From positions 682,001 to 746,000 of the forward strand of contig NZ_JACHJN010000003.1 of the NCBI RefSeq assembly GCF_014203665.1: a stretch of DNA of 64,000 bases, written 5' to 3'. A program made the position numbers and the translations under genes. This DNA comes from Saccharothrix tamanrassetensis (lineage in GTDB: Bacteria > Actinomycetota > Actinomycetes > Mycobacteriales > Pseudonocardiaceae). Numbering within the stretch: position 1 is the first letter of the stretch; every line of letters starts with the position of its first letter. The notes beneath the pieces are model-generated. The model was not told the origin of the DNA. It searched no databases and worked only from the letters and a program-made list of their open reading frames with translations. Shown piece after piece: positions 45,446 to 56,342 of the stretch.

Positions 45446-46615
45446 ATGTTGCGCGTGGGCCTCTCGGGGGGCATCGGGTCGGGGAAGTCGACGGTCGCGG
45501 GGCGGCTCGCCGAGCACGGGGCGGTGGTGATCGACGCCGATCGGCTGGCGCGTGAGGTCGTCGCGCCCGGTTCGGAGGGGCTCCGGGAGATCGAAGAGGC
45601 GTTCGGTCCCGGGGTGCTGGATGCGGACGGGGCGCTTGATCGGGCCGCGCTGGCTGCGAAGGTCTTCAGCGACGACGAGGCGCGCCTGACGCTCAACGGC
45701 ATCACGCACCCGAAGATCGCGGCGCGCACGGCGGAGTTGGTCGCGGCTGCGCCGGAGGACGCGGTGGTCGTGCACGACGTCCCGCTGCTGGTGGAGAACG
45801 GGCTCGCGCCGATGTACCACCTGGTGTTGATCGTGCACGCCGAGGTCGGGCAGCGGGTCGAGCGGCTCGTCGGGCGGGGGTTGGACGAGCGGGACGCGCG
45901 CAGTCGGATCGCGAAGCAGGCGGGGGACGAGCAGCGGCGGCAGGTGGCCGATGTCTGGTTGGACAACTCCGGCACGCCTGATCGGGTGTTGGCCGAGGTC
46001 GACGGGTTGTGGGCGGATCGGCTGGTGCCGTACGAGGCGAACGTCCGTCTTCGGCGGTACGCCTCCGGGCCGCCGAAGGTGGTGCCCTACGACCCGACCT
46101 GGCCCGAGCAGGCGGCGCGGGTCGGCAGGCGGATCGAGTTGGCGGGTGGGGGACGTCGGGTCGAGCACATCGGGTCGACCTCGATTCCGGGACTCGCCGC
46201 CAAGGACGTGCTCGACTTCCAGCTCGGGGTGCGGTCGCTGGACGAGGCGGACGGGATCGCCGAGGCCCTGACCCAGGCCGGTTTCCCGTCGCTCGGGGCC
46301 GGCGAGGACTCGGTGAAGTACGGCGCCCCGGAGGACTGGCGGAAGCGGTTGCACGCCGGAGCTGATCCGAAGCGGCGGGTCAACCTGCACGTTCGCGTCG
46401 AAGGCGGGCCGGCTTGGGAGTGGGCGCTCCGGTTCCGGGACTGGCTGCGGGCCGACGGGCAGGCCCGTGGCGAGTACGAGGCGCTGAAGCTCGAACTCTC
46501 CCGTCGGCACGCCGGGGATGTCGACGGCTTCGCCTACGGGGAGTCCAAGGAGCTCTGGATGACGGCCGCGGTGGCGCGGATGGCCGCTTTCTACAGGGAC
46601 GGCCAGACGTCGTAG
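45446..46615 (+). CDS. coaE: Dephospho-CoA kinase fused to GrpB/UPF0157 domain
   Basis: From ATG 45446 the protein is 389 residues. The N-terminal 195 residues are CoaE: P-loop GGIGSGKST at 7-15, DADRLAREVV and LPLLVENGL-type substrate region (HDVPLLVENGL). It phosphorylates dephospho-CoA, the last step of CoA synthesis. The C-terminal part (about 215-389) is a GrpB/UPF0157 domain of the nucleotidyltransferase fold (VEHIGSTSIPGLAAKDVLD). The same fusion occurs in M. tuberculosis Rv1631, where the extra domain affects folding or regulation. Confidence 0.95.
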   Translation: MLRVGLSGGIGSGKSTVAGRLAEHGAVVIDADRLAREVVAPGSEGLREIEEAFGPGVLDADGALDRAALAAKVFSDDEARLTLNGITHPKIAARTAELVAAAPEDAVVVHDVPLLVENGLAPMYHLVLIVHAEVGQRVERLVGRGLDERDARSRIAKQAGDEQRRQVADVWLDNSGTPDRVLAEVDGLWADRLVPYEANVRLRRYASGPPKVVPYDPTWPEQAARVGRRIELAGGGRRVEHIGSTSIPGLAAKDVLDFQLGVRSLDEADGIAEALTQAGFPSLGAGEDSVKYGAPEDWRKRLHAGADPKRRVNLHVRVEGGPAWEWALRFRDWLRADGQARGEYEALKLELSRRHAGDVDGFAYGESKELWMTAAVARMAAFYRDGQTS

Positions 46616-47109
46616 ATGCCCCGGTGGGTCAGCCAGGCACCGAGGTCGTGGCGGTGCAGGCTGACCTCCTCCAACGTCCGGTGCACGGTGCGCAGGGCCT
46701 GGTCGGCGTCGTCCGGCCCCAGCACCCGGCCTGCCACCGCCGCGGCGAACTCCTCCGAGCGCACGATCCGCGCCGTGGTCCCGCCGGGGACGGCCAGGCC
46801 GAGCAGCAGGTCGGTGGTGCGCCAGGAGCGCCCGTCACGCTGCACGCGCACCGCCGTGAGGACGCTCGGGCCGCTGCGGGCGTGGCGTGAGCGGGGGCGG
46901 TGGTGGGTGAGCCGGAGACCGAGGTCCGGCATCAACCAGGTGACCTCCGAATCGGAGAACGGGTCTTCCGGGGTGGGGCATTCCAACCGGAGGCCCCAGC
47001 GCTCCACCCGGCACGCCGTCAGGTATCGGGACGTGCCCGAAGAGTAGCTCCGAACTGCACTGACGGTGTCGACCACGTCGACCAGCTGAGGTGTGATGAC
47101 CGCTCCCAC
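46591..47109 (-). CDS. Divergent DUF402-like protein
   Basis: A start at GTG 47109 gives 172 residues; the ribosome-binding site is weak, and longer in-frame starts are possible. The C-terminal half aligns by eye with the clear DUF402 protein next door: WRTTDLLLGLAVPGGTTARI against WKTVDLYLDLIVRTGRSVTV, and a matching HRHDLGAWLTHRGIYDVW ending. Several acidic metal ligands of DUF402 are missing (Leu-Leu-Gly for Tyr-Leu-Asp). It overlaps the 3' end of coaE by 25 bp. Confidence 0.7.
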   Translation of the reverse strand: MGAVITPQLVDVVDTVSAVRSYSSGTSRYLTACRVERWGLRLECPTPEDPFSDSEVTWLMPDLGLRLTHHRPRSRHARSGPSVLTAVRVQRDGRSWRTTDLLLGLAVPGGTTARIVRSEEFAAAVAGRVLGPDDADQALRTVHRTLEEVSLHRHDLGAWLTHRGIYDVWPSL

Positions 47110-47245
47110 GCGACCCGAGGGTAGCCGTAAGTGTGCGGGCGGTAACACTGCGGGTCGATTTGTTACATCACGGTCTGTGGTGTAGGAGGTCTCTATCCGG
47201 TGACGGACTCGGATGGCGGTTGACCGTTCAGTGTCACCCTTTGTA

Positions 47246-47797
47246 TTACCGCCGGCGCCAGGTGGTGACCGTGCCCTGGGCCGCCAGCCAGCGCACCGCA
47301 TCGTGCCCGTGGGCCGCGATGCCGGCCACCGCCCGGTACGTGGTCTCCAGCGCCCACTGGGCCCGGTGCGGCTGGATGAGGCCCCGGTCCAGAGCCGCCA
47401 GCAGCTCGTCGGTGTCCAGCACGGTGACGCTGCGGCCGGTGCGCACGATCAGGTCCAGGTACAGGTCCACCGTCTTCCACACCGGCCCGCTGGAGCTGAT
47501 CTCCACCACGTCCAGGTACAGGTCGTAGTCGCGTTCCTGACCGGGGTGCCACGACTGGCGGGTGACGCGCAGGCCGTGGTCGGGCAGCAGCCACGACTCG
47601 AAGTGGGACAGCTGCGAGTGGCCGGGCACCGGGCGGAACATGTAGAGGCCGTGCCGGGTCAGCCGGTACTCGTCGACCCCGCGCAGGTGGCCCTTCGGGT
47701 CCGTGTTGCTCTTCGCGTCGAGGTCGAAGTACTCGATCTTCGGCGGGTGGATGTGCATCTGGGACGTCCCTGCCGCGCTCCGCGTCACGATGCGCAC
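47246..47797 (-). CDS. DUF402-family protein (Rv1632c-like)
   Basis: GTG 47797 gives 183 residues; ATG 47758, behind AGGGA, would give 170 and may be the true start. The DUF402 beta barrel is clear: YDLYLDVVEISSSGPVWK, TVDLYLDLIVRTGRSV and LDTDELLAALDRGLI carry the conserved acidic residues that bind metal. Characterised relatives hydrolyse nucleoside diphosphates or related phosphates (FomD, Ntdp). The substrate here is unknown. Confidence 0.85.
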   Translation of the reverse strand: MRIVTRSAAGTSQMHIHPPKIEYFDLDAKSNTDPKGHLRGVDEYRLTRHGLYMFRPVPGHSQLSHFESWLLPDHGLRVTRQSWHPGQERDYDLYLDVVEISSSGPVWKTVDLYLDLIVRTGRSVTVLDTDELLAALDRGLIQPHRAQWALETTYRAVAGIAAHGHDAVRWLAAQGTVTTWRRR

Positions 47798-47869
47798 CCT
47801 ATGCACCGCTACCCGCCGAACACCCGTGTCTGTCACCCGAATGTAGGATGATCGCTTAGTCTTCCGGCC

Positions 47870-49186
47870 ATGTTCGGGATCATCCGGCCTTGCCGCAACC
47901 GATTGGGCGCGGACCTGCGCGCATCGTGGCTGGCGCACTTGTGCGGCCTGTGCCTGGCGCTGCGCGACGACCACGGCCACCTGGCCCGGCTCGTCACCAA
48001 CTACGACGGACTGGTCATCTCCGCTCTGGTGGAGGCCCAGACGAGTCGTTCGCGGCGTGCTGCGGGGCCGTGCGCGTTGCGCGGCATGAAGTCCGCCGAC
48101 GTGGCCGTGGGTGCGGGCGCGCGGCTGGCGGCGGCGGTCTCCCTGGTGTTGGCGTCGGCGAAGGTCGGCGACCACGTGGACGACCGCGACGGGGCGTTCT
48201 CGCGCGCGCCCGTGCGCGGACTTGGACGTCAGGTGGCCCGGCGGTGGGCCGACCAGGCCGCGGAAACGGGCGCTGACCTGGGGTTCGACACGGCGGTGCT
48301 GGTCGCGGCCGTGCGGCGGCAGGCGGAGGTCGAGGCGGCGGCCGGGCTCGGCAGCTCCGTCCTGCTGGTCACGGAGCCGACCGAGACGGCCAGTGGTGAG
48401 GCCGTCGCGCAGACCGCCGTGCTGGCGGGACGTCCGGGGAACGTCGCTCCGCTGCGCGAGGTGGGGCGCTTGTTCGGGCGGTTGGCGCACCTGTTGGACG
48501 CCGTGGAGGACCTCGACGAGGACCGGGCCTCGGGCGCCTGGAACCCGCTGGAGGCCACCGGGACCTCGTTGGCCGAGGCACGGCGGTTGTGCGACGACGC
48601 GGCGCTGGGGATCAAGCTGGCGTTGCGCGAGGTGGAGTTCGTCGACGGGCGGCTGGTGCACGCGCTGTTGGTGCACGAGGTGCAGGAGTCGATCCGACGG
48701 GCGTTCGGCGAGCCTCACGCGCACGGGCCCCGGGGTTCCGGGGCGCAGCCGCCGTCAGGGCACGGGCCGAGGGACACGCCGCCCGGGTGGCACCCTCAGC
48801 CCGGTATGTACCCGCCCGCGCAGCACCCGTACGGCAGCGTGCCGCCGCCTGGTCCGGTGCCGCCCGCCGGCGCTCACGGGGGCGGGGGCGACGGGCCGCC
48901 GCCACGTCCGACCAAGTGGGACAGGAACGGCAAGCAGCCCGGTCCTGGTGGCGGGCTGTGGTGCTGGCCGAAGCTGGTCCACCCGCCGCGCGGGCGCGGG
49001 CTGCTCCTGGGCTGCCTGGCGGTGCTCTACCAGTGCGGCACCTGCCAGTACTGCTGCCGCGACCCGTTCCCCGGTCCGTTCAGCGGCCAGTGGCACGAGG
49101 GGAACTGCGACTGCGGCGGAGACTGCGGCTGCGGCTCCGGCCGGGGCGACGGTGGTTGTGACTGCTGTTGCGGCTGTGACTGCTGA
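47870..49186 (+). CDS. DUF5685-family protein with cysteine-rich C-terminus
   Basis: This 438-residue protein begins FGIIRPCRNRLGADLRASW with HLCGLCLALRDDHGHLARL, the conserved start of DUF5685 proteins. The N-terminal ~290 residues are helical. A Pro/Gly-rich linker (about 290-350) follows. The last 60 residues are extremely Cys-rich, with about 20 cysteines in motifs such as CGTCQYCC and a terminal CDCCCGCDC. Such a tail may bind metal, be acylated or bind the membrane. Function is unknown. Confidence 0.8.
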   Translation: MFGIIRPCRNRLGADLRASWLAHLCGLCLALRDDHGHLARLVTNYDGLVISALVEAQTSRSRRAAGPCALRGMKSADVAVGAGARLAAAVSLVLASAKVGDHVDDRDGAFSRAPVRGLGRQVARRWADQAAETGADLGFDTAVLVAAVRRQAEVEAAAGLGSSVLLVTEPTETASGEAVAQTAVLAGRPGNVAPLREVGRLFGRLAHLLDAVEDLDEDRASGAWNPLEATGTSLAEARRLCDDAALGIKLALREVEFVDGRLVHALLVHEVQESIRRAFGEPHAHGPRGSGAQPPSGHGPRDTPPGWHPQPGMYPPAQHPYGSVPPPGPVPPAGAHGGGGDGPPPRPTKWDRNGKQPGPGGGLWCWPKLVHPPRGRGLLLGCLAVLYQCGTCQYCCRDPFPGPFSGQWHEGNCDCGGDCGCGSGRGDGGCDCCCGCDC

Positions 49187-49243
49187 GGCCCTCCGACCTG
49201 GACCGATCGAAGAGTGTCGTACCCGGGGCGTACCGTCGTTCCC

Positions 49244-51400
<2,157 letters not shown>

Positions 51401-51766
51401 TCCCGGCGGGCGCCGGGGTCGGTCAGCCCTGCGGACGGCGGGCCGGCTAGCCCTGCCGGTGGCCGGTGTCGGAGTCGGCTGAGTGCGGCGGGGTGCCGGC
51501 CGGTCCTGCGGGTGGCTGGCGTCGGAGTCGGCCAGTCCGGCGGGCGCCGGGGTCGGCCGGCCCCGTGAGCGGCCGGCGTCGGGTGAAGGCCGACGTTCCC
51601 CGCGACCGGCCCCGGTGCTGTCGAAGCGCTGGGGCTGTCCGCTGTCCCGGACCGGGTGCTGCCGGGTCGCGGGCCATCGTCCCCCGGCGCGTCGGTCAGG
51701 CCGGTCGGGGAGGGTGCGGGTGAGCGGGCCGGGTTTTGTCGGTGTGCCGGTTTAGCGTGTGCGGCT
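51401..51766. other. Repetitive gap after uvrB
   Basis: This 366-bp gap contains a perfect 20-bp direct repeat (CCGGCGGGCGCCGGGGTCGG at 51403-51422 and 51537-51556). A second, near-identical pair, GGTGGCYGGYGTCGGAGTCGGC, lies at 51458 and 51511. No gene was recognised; the 3' part must carry the promoter of the MmcQ gene. Confidence 0.6.
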
Positions 51767-52117
51767 ATGACGCTCGACGAGGTGATCGCGTACTGCCTGG
51801 CCAAGGCCGGGGCGGAGGAGAGCTATCCGTGGGGTGACGAGGAGCTGGTGTGCAAGGTGGGCGGGAAGGCGTTCGCGTTCATCGGGCTGTCCGGGCAGGC
51901 GGTCGGCGTGAAGTGCGGGGTGAACGCCGAGGAAGCGGCCGAGTGGCGTGACCGCTTCCCGGACGACATCACGGTCAGCGCCTACATCGGCCGCTACGGG
52001 TGGAACCGGGTGCAGTTGGGCGGTGGCGTGCCCGCCGACGACGTGCGGGAGCTGCTCGACCGGTCCTATGACGCGGTCGTCGCCAAGTTGCCGAAGTCGA
52101 AGAAACCCCGGCCCTGA
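51767..52117 (+). CDS. MmcQ/YjbR-family protein
   Basis: This 116-residue protein starts at ATG 51767. LDEVIAYCLAKAGAEESYPWGDEELVCKVGGKAFAFI and RYGWNRVQLGGGVPADDVRELLDRSYD are diagnostic of the MmcQ/YjbR fold (double wing, DNA-binding-like). The role is not established. Two strong hairpins follow it. Confidence 0.93.
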   Translation: MTLDEVIAYCLAKAGAEESYPWGDEELVCKVGGKAFAFIGLSGQAVGVKCGVNAEEAAEWRDRFPDDITVSAYIGRYGWNRVQLGGGVPADDVRELLDRSYDAVVAKLPKSKKPRP

Positions 52118-52129
52118 CCTCCGGAGCGA

Positions 52130-52235
52130 CGGACACCTCCCGGCCCGCGAAGTCGCTCGCGTGCCGGGAGGTGTCCGAGATCCACGACCGGGAACCTGGT
52201 GGCCCACCGGGAGCGGCAAGCGCTCCCGGTGGGCC
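52130..52235. terminator. Bidirectional double-hairpin terminator
   Basis: Two perfect 15-bp stems lie between convergent genes: 52130-52144 with 52163-52177, and 52201-52215 with 52221-52235 (loop GCAAG). They probably stop transcription from both sides. Confidence 0.85.
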
Positions 52236-52240
52236 GGTCC

Positions 52241-53191
52241 TCAGCTGGTGATGTCCTTGCGGGCGAACTTGCGGGCCGCGAGGAGCGTGAAGAACGCGCC
52301 GTAGGCCAGTGCCGAGAACGTCCCGCGGGCCATCTGCGACCAGTCCACGTCGGACGACAGCAGGTCCGCCCACGCCAGCGCGTAGTGCGTGGGCAGGTAG
52401 TCCCGCAGGTCCTCCAGCGCGGTGATCTGGTCCAGGATCTGCGACAGGATCGACGCCAGCACCGCACCGCCGACCGCGCCCAGCGGCGCGTCCGTGGACA
52501 CCGACAGGTACAGCGCGAGCCCCGCCACCCAGAACAGGTGGACGGAGATGTAGCAGACCGCCAGCGCCACGCCGTACACGCCGGAGCCGAACGACGCCGC
52601 CTCACCGGTCGGGCTGACCGCCTCGCCCGCCCCGTACCAGATCACACCCACCAACAGCGCCACGGCGGGCAGCAGGACCAGCGCGAACACCGACAGCAGC
52701 CCGGACGCCAGCGCCTTCTTGCGCAGCAGCCGGTGCCGCGGGACAGGTGCCGCCAGCAAGTACTTCAAGCTCGACCAGGACGCCTCGGAGGCGATGGTGT
52801 CGCCGAAGAACAGCGCCACGATCATCGGCAGCAGGAAGCTCCCGCTCACGAACAGCGTGAGGATCACGAAGTTCACGCCGCTGGCCGTGGCCAGGTCGAC
52901 GAACCCGCCGGACCGCCGGTTCGGCGACGCCTGCCCCAGCTCGAACGCCACCACCAGGATGAACGGCAGCAGCACCAGGAAGCCCAGCACCAGCTGGGTC
53001 CGCCGGCGGCGCAGCTGCCGGGCCAGCTCCACCCGGATCGGCAGCGTCCGCCCCGCCCGGTAGCCGACCTTCGAGCCGTCCGGCGCGACCGACGAGTTCT
53101 CGTGCGCGGCCGCGTCGGTCAGGTCGGAGATCGCCGACGGATCGGTGTGCACGCCGCCCGTGTCGTGGGCACCCGCACCTGAGGTCTTCAT
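52241..53191 (-). CDS. ABC-2 type transporter permease
   Basis: ATG 53191 overlaps the stop of the fusion ATPase gene (ATGA), giving 316 residues. A soluble N-terminus of about 60 residues is followed by six membrane helices, with the typical ABC-2 segment LFFGDTIASEASWSSLKYLLAAPVPR. It is the membrane channel for the adjacent ATPase. Confidence 0.92.
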   Translation of the reverse strand: MKTSGAGAHDTGGVHTDPSAISDLTDAAAHENSSVAPDGSKVGYRAGRTLPIRVELARQLRRRRTQLVLGFLVLLPFILVVAFELGQASPNRRSGGFVDLATASGVNFVILTLFVSGSFLLPMIVALFFGDTIASEASWSSLKYLLAAPVPRHRLLRKKALASGLLSVFALVLLPAVALLVGVIWYGAGEAVSPTGEAASFGSGVYGVALAVCYISVHLFWVAGLALYLSVSTDAPLGAVGGAVLASILSQILDQITALEDLRDYLPTHYALAWADLLSSDVDWSQMARGTFSALAYGAFFTLLAARKFARKDITS

Positions 53192-56043
53192 TCGCCCACC
53201 AACTCCAGGAACGCGTCTTCCAGTCGGCGGCGCGGACCGGCCTGGTCCACCGCCACCCCGGCCTTCACCAACGCCTGCAACGCCTCGGCGCGCGGGGTGC
53301 CGTTGAGGCTGGCGTGCACCTGCTCGCCGTCCACCGCCACGCCGTGCACGCCGACCAGCCCGCGCAGCACGGTGGCCGCCTCCTCGGGCTGGTCGACCCG
53401 GAAGCTGGCCTCGCCGCTGCCCGTCGCGATCTCCTCCACCGGACCGGCCGCGACCAGGGTGCCCTTGTGCATCACCACGACGTGGCTGCACGTCTGCTCG
53501 ACCTCGGCGAGCAGGTGCGAGGACACCAGCACGGTGCGCCCGGCCGCCGCGTAGCGCCGCAGGACCTCGCGCATCTGGTGGATCTGGGGCGGGTCGAGCC
53601 CGTTGGTCGGCTCGTCGAGCACCAGCAGGTCCGGCAGGCCGAGCATGGCCTGCGCGATCGCCAGCCGCTGCCGCATGCCCTGGCTGTACGTGCGCACCCG
53701 GCGGTGCACCGCGTCGCCCAGGCCCGCGATCTCCAGCGCCTCGTCGAAGTGCGCCTGCTCCGCCGGGCGGCCGGTCGCCGCCCAGTACAGCCGCAGGTTC
53801 GCGTGGCCGGACAGGTGCGGCAGGAAGCCCGAGCCCTCCACGAACGAACCGATGCGGGACAGCACGGGCGCGCCGGAGCTGATCCGGTGGCCGAACACCC
53901 GGATCTCGCCCTCGGACGGCGTGATCAGGCCCATCAGCATCCGCAGCGTGGTGGTCTTGCCCGCGCCGTTGGGCCCGAGCAGACCCAGCACCTGGCCGTG
54001 CTCCACCCGGAACGACAGGTCCTTCACCGCGGTCAGCCCGCCGGGGTAGGACTTGGTCAGGCCGGAGATCACCAGCGGCACGCCGGCCAGGTCCGGGTCG
54101 ACGTCGGCGGCCAGCCGGCGGCGGAACCACGCCACCACCGCCGCGATCAGGCACACGATCAGCACGATCGCGATGCCCCACAACGCCTCGGTCGGCACGT
54201 CGCTGGTGGCGTTCACGCCCGCCACGACCGGCACCGACAGGTCCGGCGAGGCCAGCGAGATCCGGTACGCGGTGGGCTGCGCGGCGTTCGCGTACGCCTG
54301 GTCGGTGGTGGACACCACGAGCTGCAGCCGGTGGTCGCTCTCCACCGGGCGCACCGCGCCGGGCAGCGTCACCGTCACGTCGACCGGTGTGCCGTCGGCG
54401 GGCAGGTTCCGGATGCGGATCGGCGCGACCGCCGAGCCGGGCAGCGTGCGCACGCCGTTGGCGTCCGCGTCGTAGAGCTTGGCGAACAGCACCGCGCCCT
54501 CGGCGGGCACCGGCTGGCCGGGCACCGCCGCCACCCTCAGCCGTGCGGTGGACGCGCCGGTCAGCAGCACCTGCGAGGTGAACGGCTCGCTGGCGAACAC
54601 CGCGGCCTGGCCCGGCAGGTCGATCGACAGCCGCGACGAGATCGAACTGGACCGGGACAGGGCCGAGCCGAGGCCGGGCAGGCTGCTCACCGCCGCCGGG
54701 TTGCCGCCCGCCGGGTTGACCACCGTCTGCTCGCGGTCGGCCAGTGCGACGGCCCGGCGCTCGACCGGGTCGCCGCCGGGCAGCCCGGGGTAGTGCGGTG
54801 CGATCACGTTGCGCAGCGACGGCGACCCGCTGCTGCGGAACGCGCCGACCACGGTGTACTCGAAGCCGACCCCCGGATCGCTGCCCTTGCCGTCCAGGTG
54901 GAACGCCATCCAGTCGGCGATCCTCCCGCGCAGGTCCGGGCCGGGCGACCCGCCGTCGTGGCCGCCGGAGTACCAGACCACCTTGACCTTCGCGCCGTTC
55001 GCGGCGATCTGGCGGGCGTTGGCGTCGGCCTGGTCCAGGCCGAACAGGGTGTCCTGCTCGCCCTGCACGATCATCGTCGGCTGGGTGATCCGGTTGGTCA
55101 CCGTCGCGGGCGAGGAGCGGCGCAGCACCTCCAGGGTGCGCGCGCTCGCCTGGCCGGTGGTCGCGACGTCGGTGTACGCGGCGCACACGTCGGCCTGGAA
55201 CCGGCCGCACGCGCCGTTGACCGGGCCGGACGGGCGCGGCGCACCCTGCTGCTGGGGCGCGGTGTTGGCCGCCGACGCGTCGTTCAGCGCCTGGCCGTCG
55301 TTGTCCTGGCCCGGCTCCTGCGCCTCCTGGCCGGGACCGGCCAGGTCGCCGCCGGACAGCCCGGCGGAGAAGAAGATGCCCGCCCAGGACCGCTTGAACA
55401 CGCCGTCCTCGGCGAACGCGCCCGGCGACGGCGAGGTGGTGTCCACCGGGTCCGTGCGGGCGGCGTTCGGCAGCAGCGCCTGACCCAGGTCGTTGAACGT
55501 GATGACCGGCGCGATGGTGTCCACCCGGCGGTCCACGCCCGCGAGCGACAGCGCCAGGGCGCCGCCGTAGGACCCGCCGGTCACGCCGACCCGCGGGTCG
55601 CCCGCCGCGTCGGTGCGCACCTCCTCGCGGGTGGCCAGCCAGTCCAGCAGCTTCTGCGCGTCGCGGACCTCGTGGTCCAGCGAGTTCAGCGCGATCTGGC
55701 CGGAGCTGCGGCCGAAGCCGCGCGCCGAGTAGGCCAGCACGACGAACCCGCGCTGGGCCAGCTCGGTCGCCTGGGTGGCCACGCTGTCCTTGCTGCCGCC
55801 GAAGCCGTGGGGCAGCAGGACGGCCGGTGCGGGAGTGCGTTCGGGCAGGTAGAGCGTGGTGTCGAGTTGGATCGCCCGGTCGCTGTCCGGGCTCTCCGGG
55901 ACGTCGATCACCGCGTCGCGCTTGGTCACCGGGGGCGGGTCGTCGCCCTGCCGCGCCCAGACCACGACGGCGCCCACCAGGGCGACCAGCACGACCAGCG
56001 CGGGGAGCGACCACCTGCCGCGGAAGCGGGAGGAGAGGGCCAC
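53188..56043 (-). CDS. S15-type alpha/beta hydrolase fused to an ABC transporter ATPase
   Basis: This 951-residue protein combines two enzymes. An N-terminal signal anchor (PALVVLVALVGAVVVWA) is followed by an X-Pro dipeptidyl-peptidase/CocE-like hydrolase with Ser in TGGSYGGALAL near 158, Asp in QGEQDTLFG and His in SGGHDGG, plus a beta-sandwich C-domain. A membrane helix at about 618-642 (LWGIAIVLIVCLIAAVVAWF) leads to a cytoplasmic ABC ATPase (Walker A GPNGAGKTT near 689, signature YSQGMRQRL, Walker B LLVLDEPTNGLD). The hydrolase would face outside and the ATPase inside. Fusions of this kind occur in actinomycetes; cargo is unknown. Confidence 0.93.
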   Translation of the reverse strand: MALSSRFRGRWSLPALVVLVALVGAVVVWARQGDDPPPVTKRDAVIDVPESPDSDRAIQLDTTLYLPERTPAPAVLLPHGFGGSKDSVATQATELAQRGFVVLAYSARGFGRSSGQIALNSLDHEVRDAQKLLDWLATREEVRTDAAGDPRVGVTGGSYGGALALSLAGVDRRVDTIAPVITFNDLGQALLPNAARTDPVDTTSPSPGAFAEDGVFKRSWAGIFFSAGLSGGDLAGPGQEAQEPGQDNDGQALNDASAANTAPQQQGAPRPSGPVNGACGRFQADVCAAYTDVATTGQASARTLEVLRRSSPATVTNRITQPTMIVQGEQDTLFGLDQADANARQIAANGAKVKVVWYSGGHDGGSPGPDLRGRIADWMAFHLDGKGSDPGVGFEYTVVGAFRSSGSPSLRNVIAPHYPGLPGGDPVERRAVALADREQTVVNPAGGNPAAVSSLPGLGSALSRSSSISSRLSIDLPGQAAVFASEPFTSQVLLTGASTARLRVAAVPGQPVPAEGAVLFAKLYDADANGVRTLPGSAVAPIRIRNLPADGTPVDVTVTLPGAVRPVESDHRLQLVVSTTDQAYANAAQPTAYRISLASPDLSVPVVAGVNATSDVPTEALWGIAIVLIVCLIAAVVAWFRRRLAADVDPDLAGVPLVISGLTKSYPGGLTAVKDLSFRVEHGQVLGLLGPNGAGKTTTLRMLMGLITPSEGEIRVFGHRISSGAPVLSRIGSFVEGSGFLPHLSGHANLRLYWAATGRPAEQAHFDEALEIAGLGDAVHRRVRTYSQGMRQRLAIAQAMLGLPDLLVLDEPTNGLDPPQIHQMREVLRRYAAAGRTVLVSSHLLAEVEQTCSHVVVMHKGTLVAAGPVEEIATGSGEASFRVDQPEEAATVLRGLVGVHGVAVDGEQVHASLNGTPRAEALQALVKAGVAVDQAGPRRRLEDAFLELVGE

Positions 56044-56203
56044 CTTGTTGACCTTAGGCGGAGTTCGGCGCGGAGGCCGGGTTTGCTGAGAACACGGGGT
56101 GACGCGGGCCTCCTGTTCTCAGCCGGCGGTGCCCCCGGCCGGGTGGGTCTGATCACCCCGGCTGGCGCTGGACCGCAATCATGCGTGAGACTGTGGCCAG
56201 CGT

Positions 56204-56304
56204 GGAGGGGAGTACTCCCTGAGCGGCGGTGTCGTCAGCACGGAGCCCAGCGTCGGGGTCCCGGTGCCGCCGGTCGGTTCCCAGAGCCGACGGAGGAGAC
56301 CTCC
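56204..56304 (+). ncRNA. yybP-ykoY (manganese) riboswitch upstream of terC
   Basis: The P1 stem pairs GGAGG (56204-56208) with CCTCC (56300-56304). The conserved L1 element GGAGTA follows the 5' strand directly, and AGA precedes the 3' strand, as in the L. lactis prototype; GTCGTCAGCACGG occupies the matching internal position. This is the arrangement that binds Mn2+. Its 3' strand, ACCTCCGG at 56299-56306, is also the exact complement of the terC ribosome-binding site CCGGAGGT at 56329-56336, which suggests translational switching. Confidence 0.83.
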
Positions 56305-56342
56305 GGTCATTGGCGTGCGCGCGATGTACCGGAGGTGTTTCG

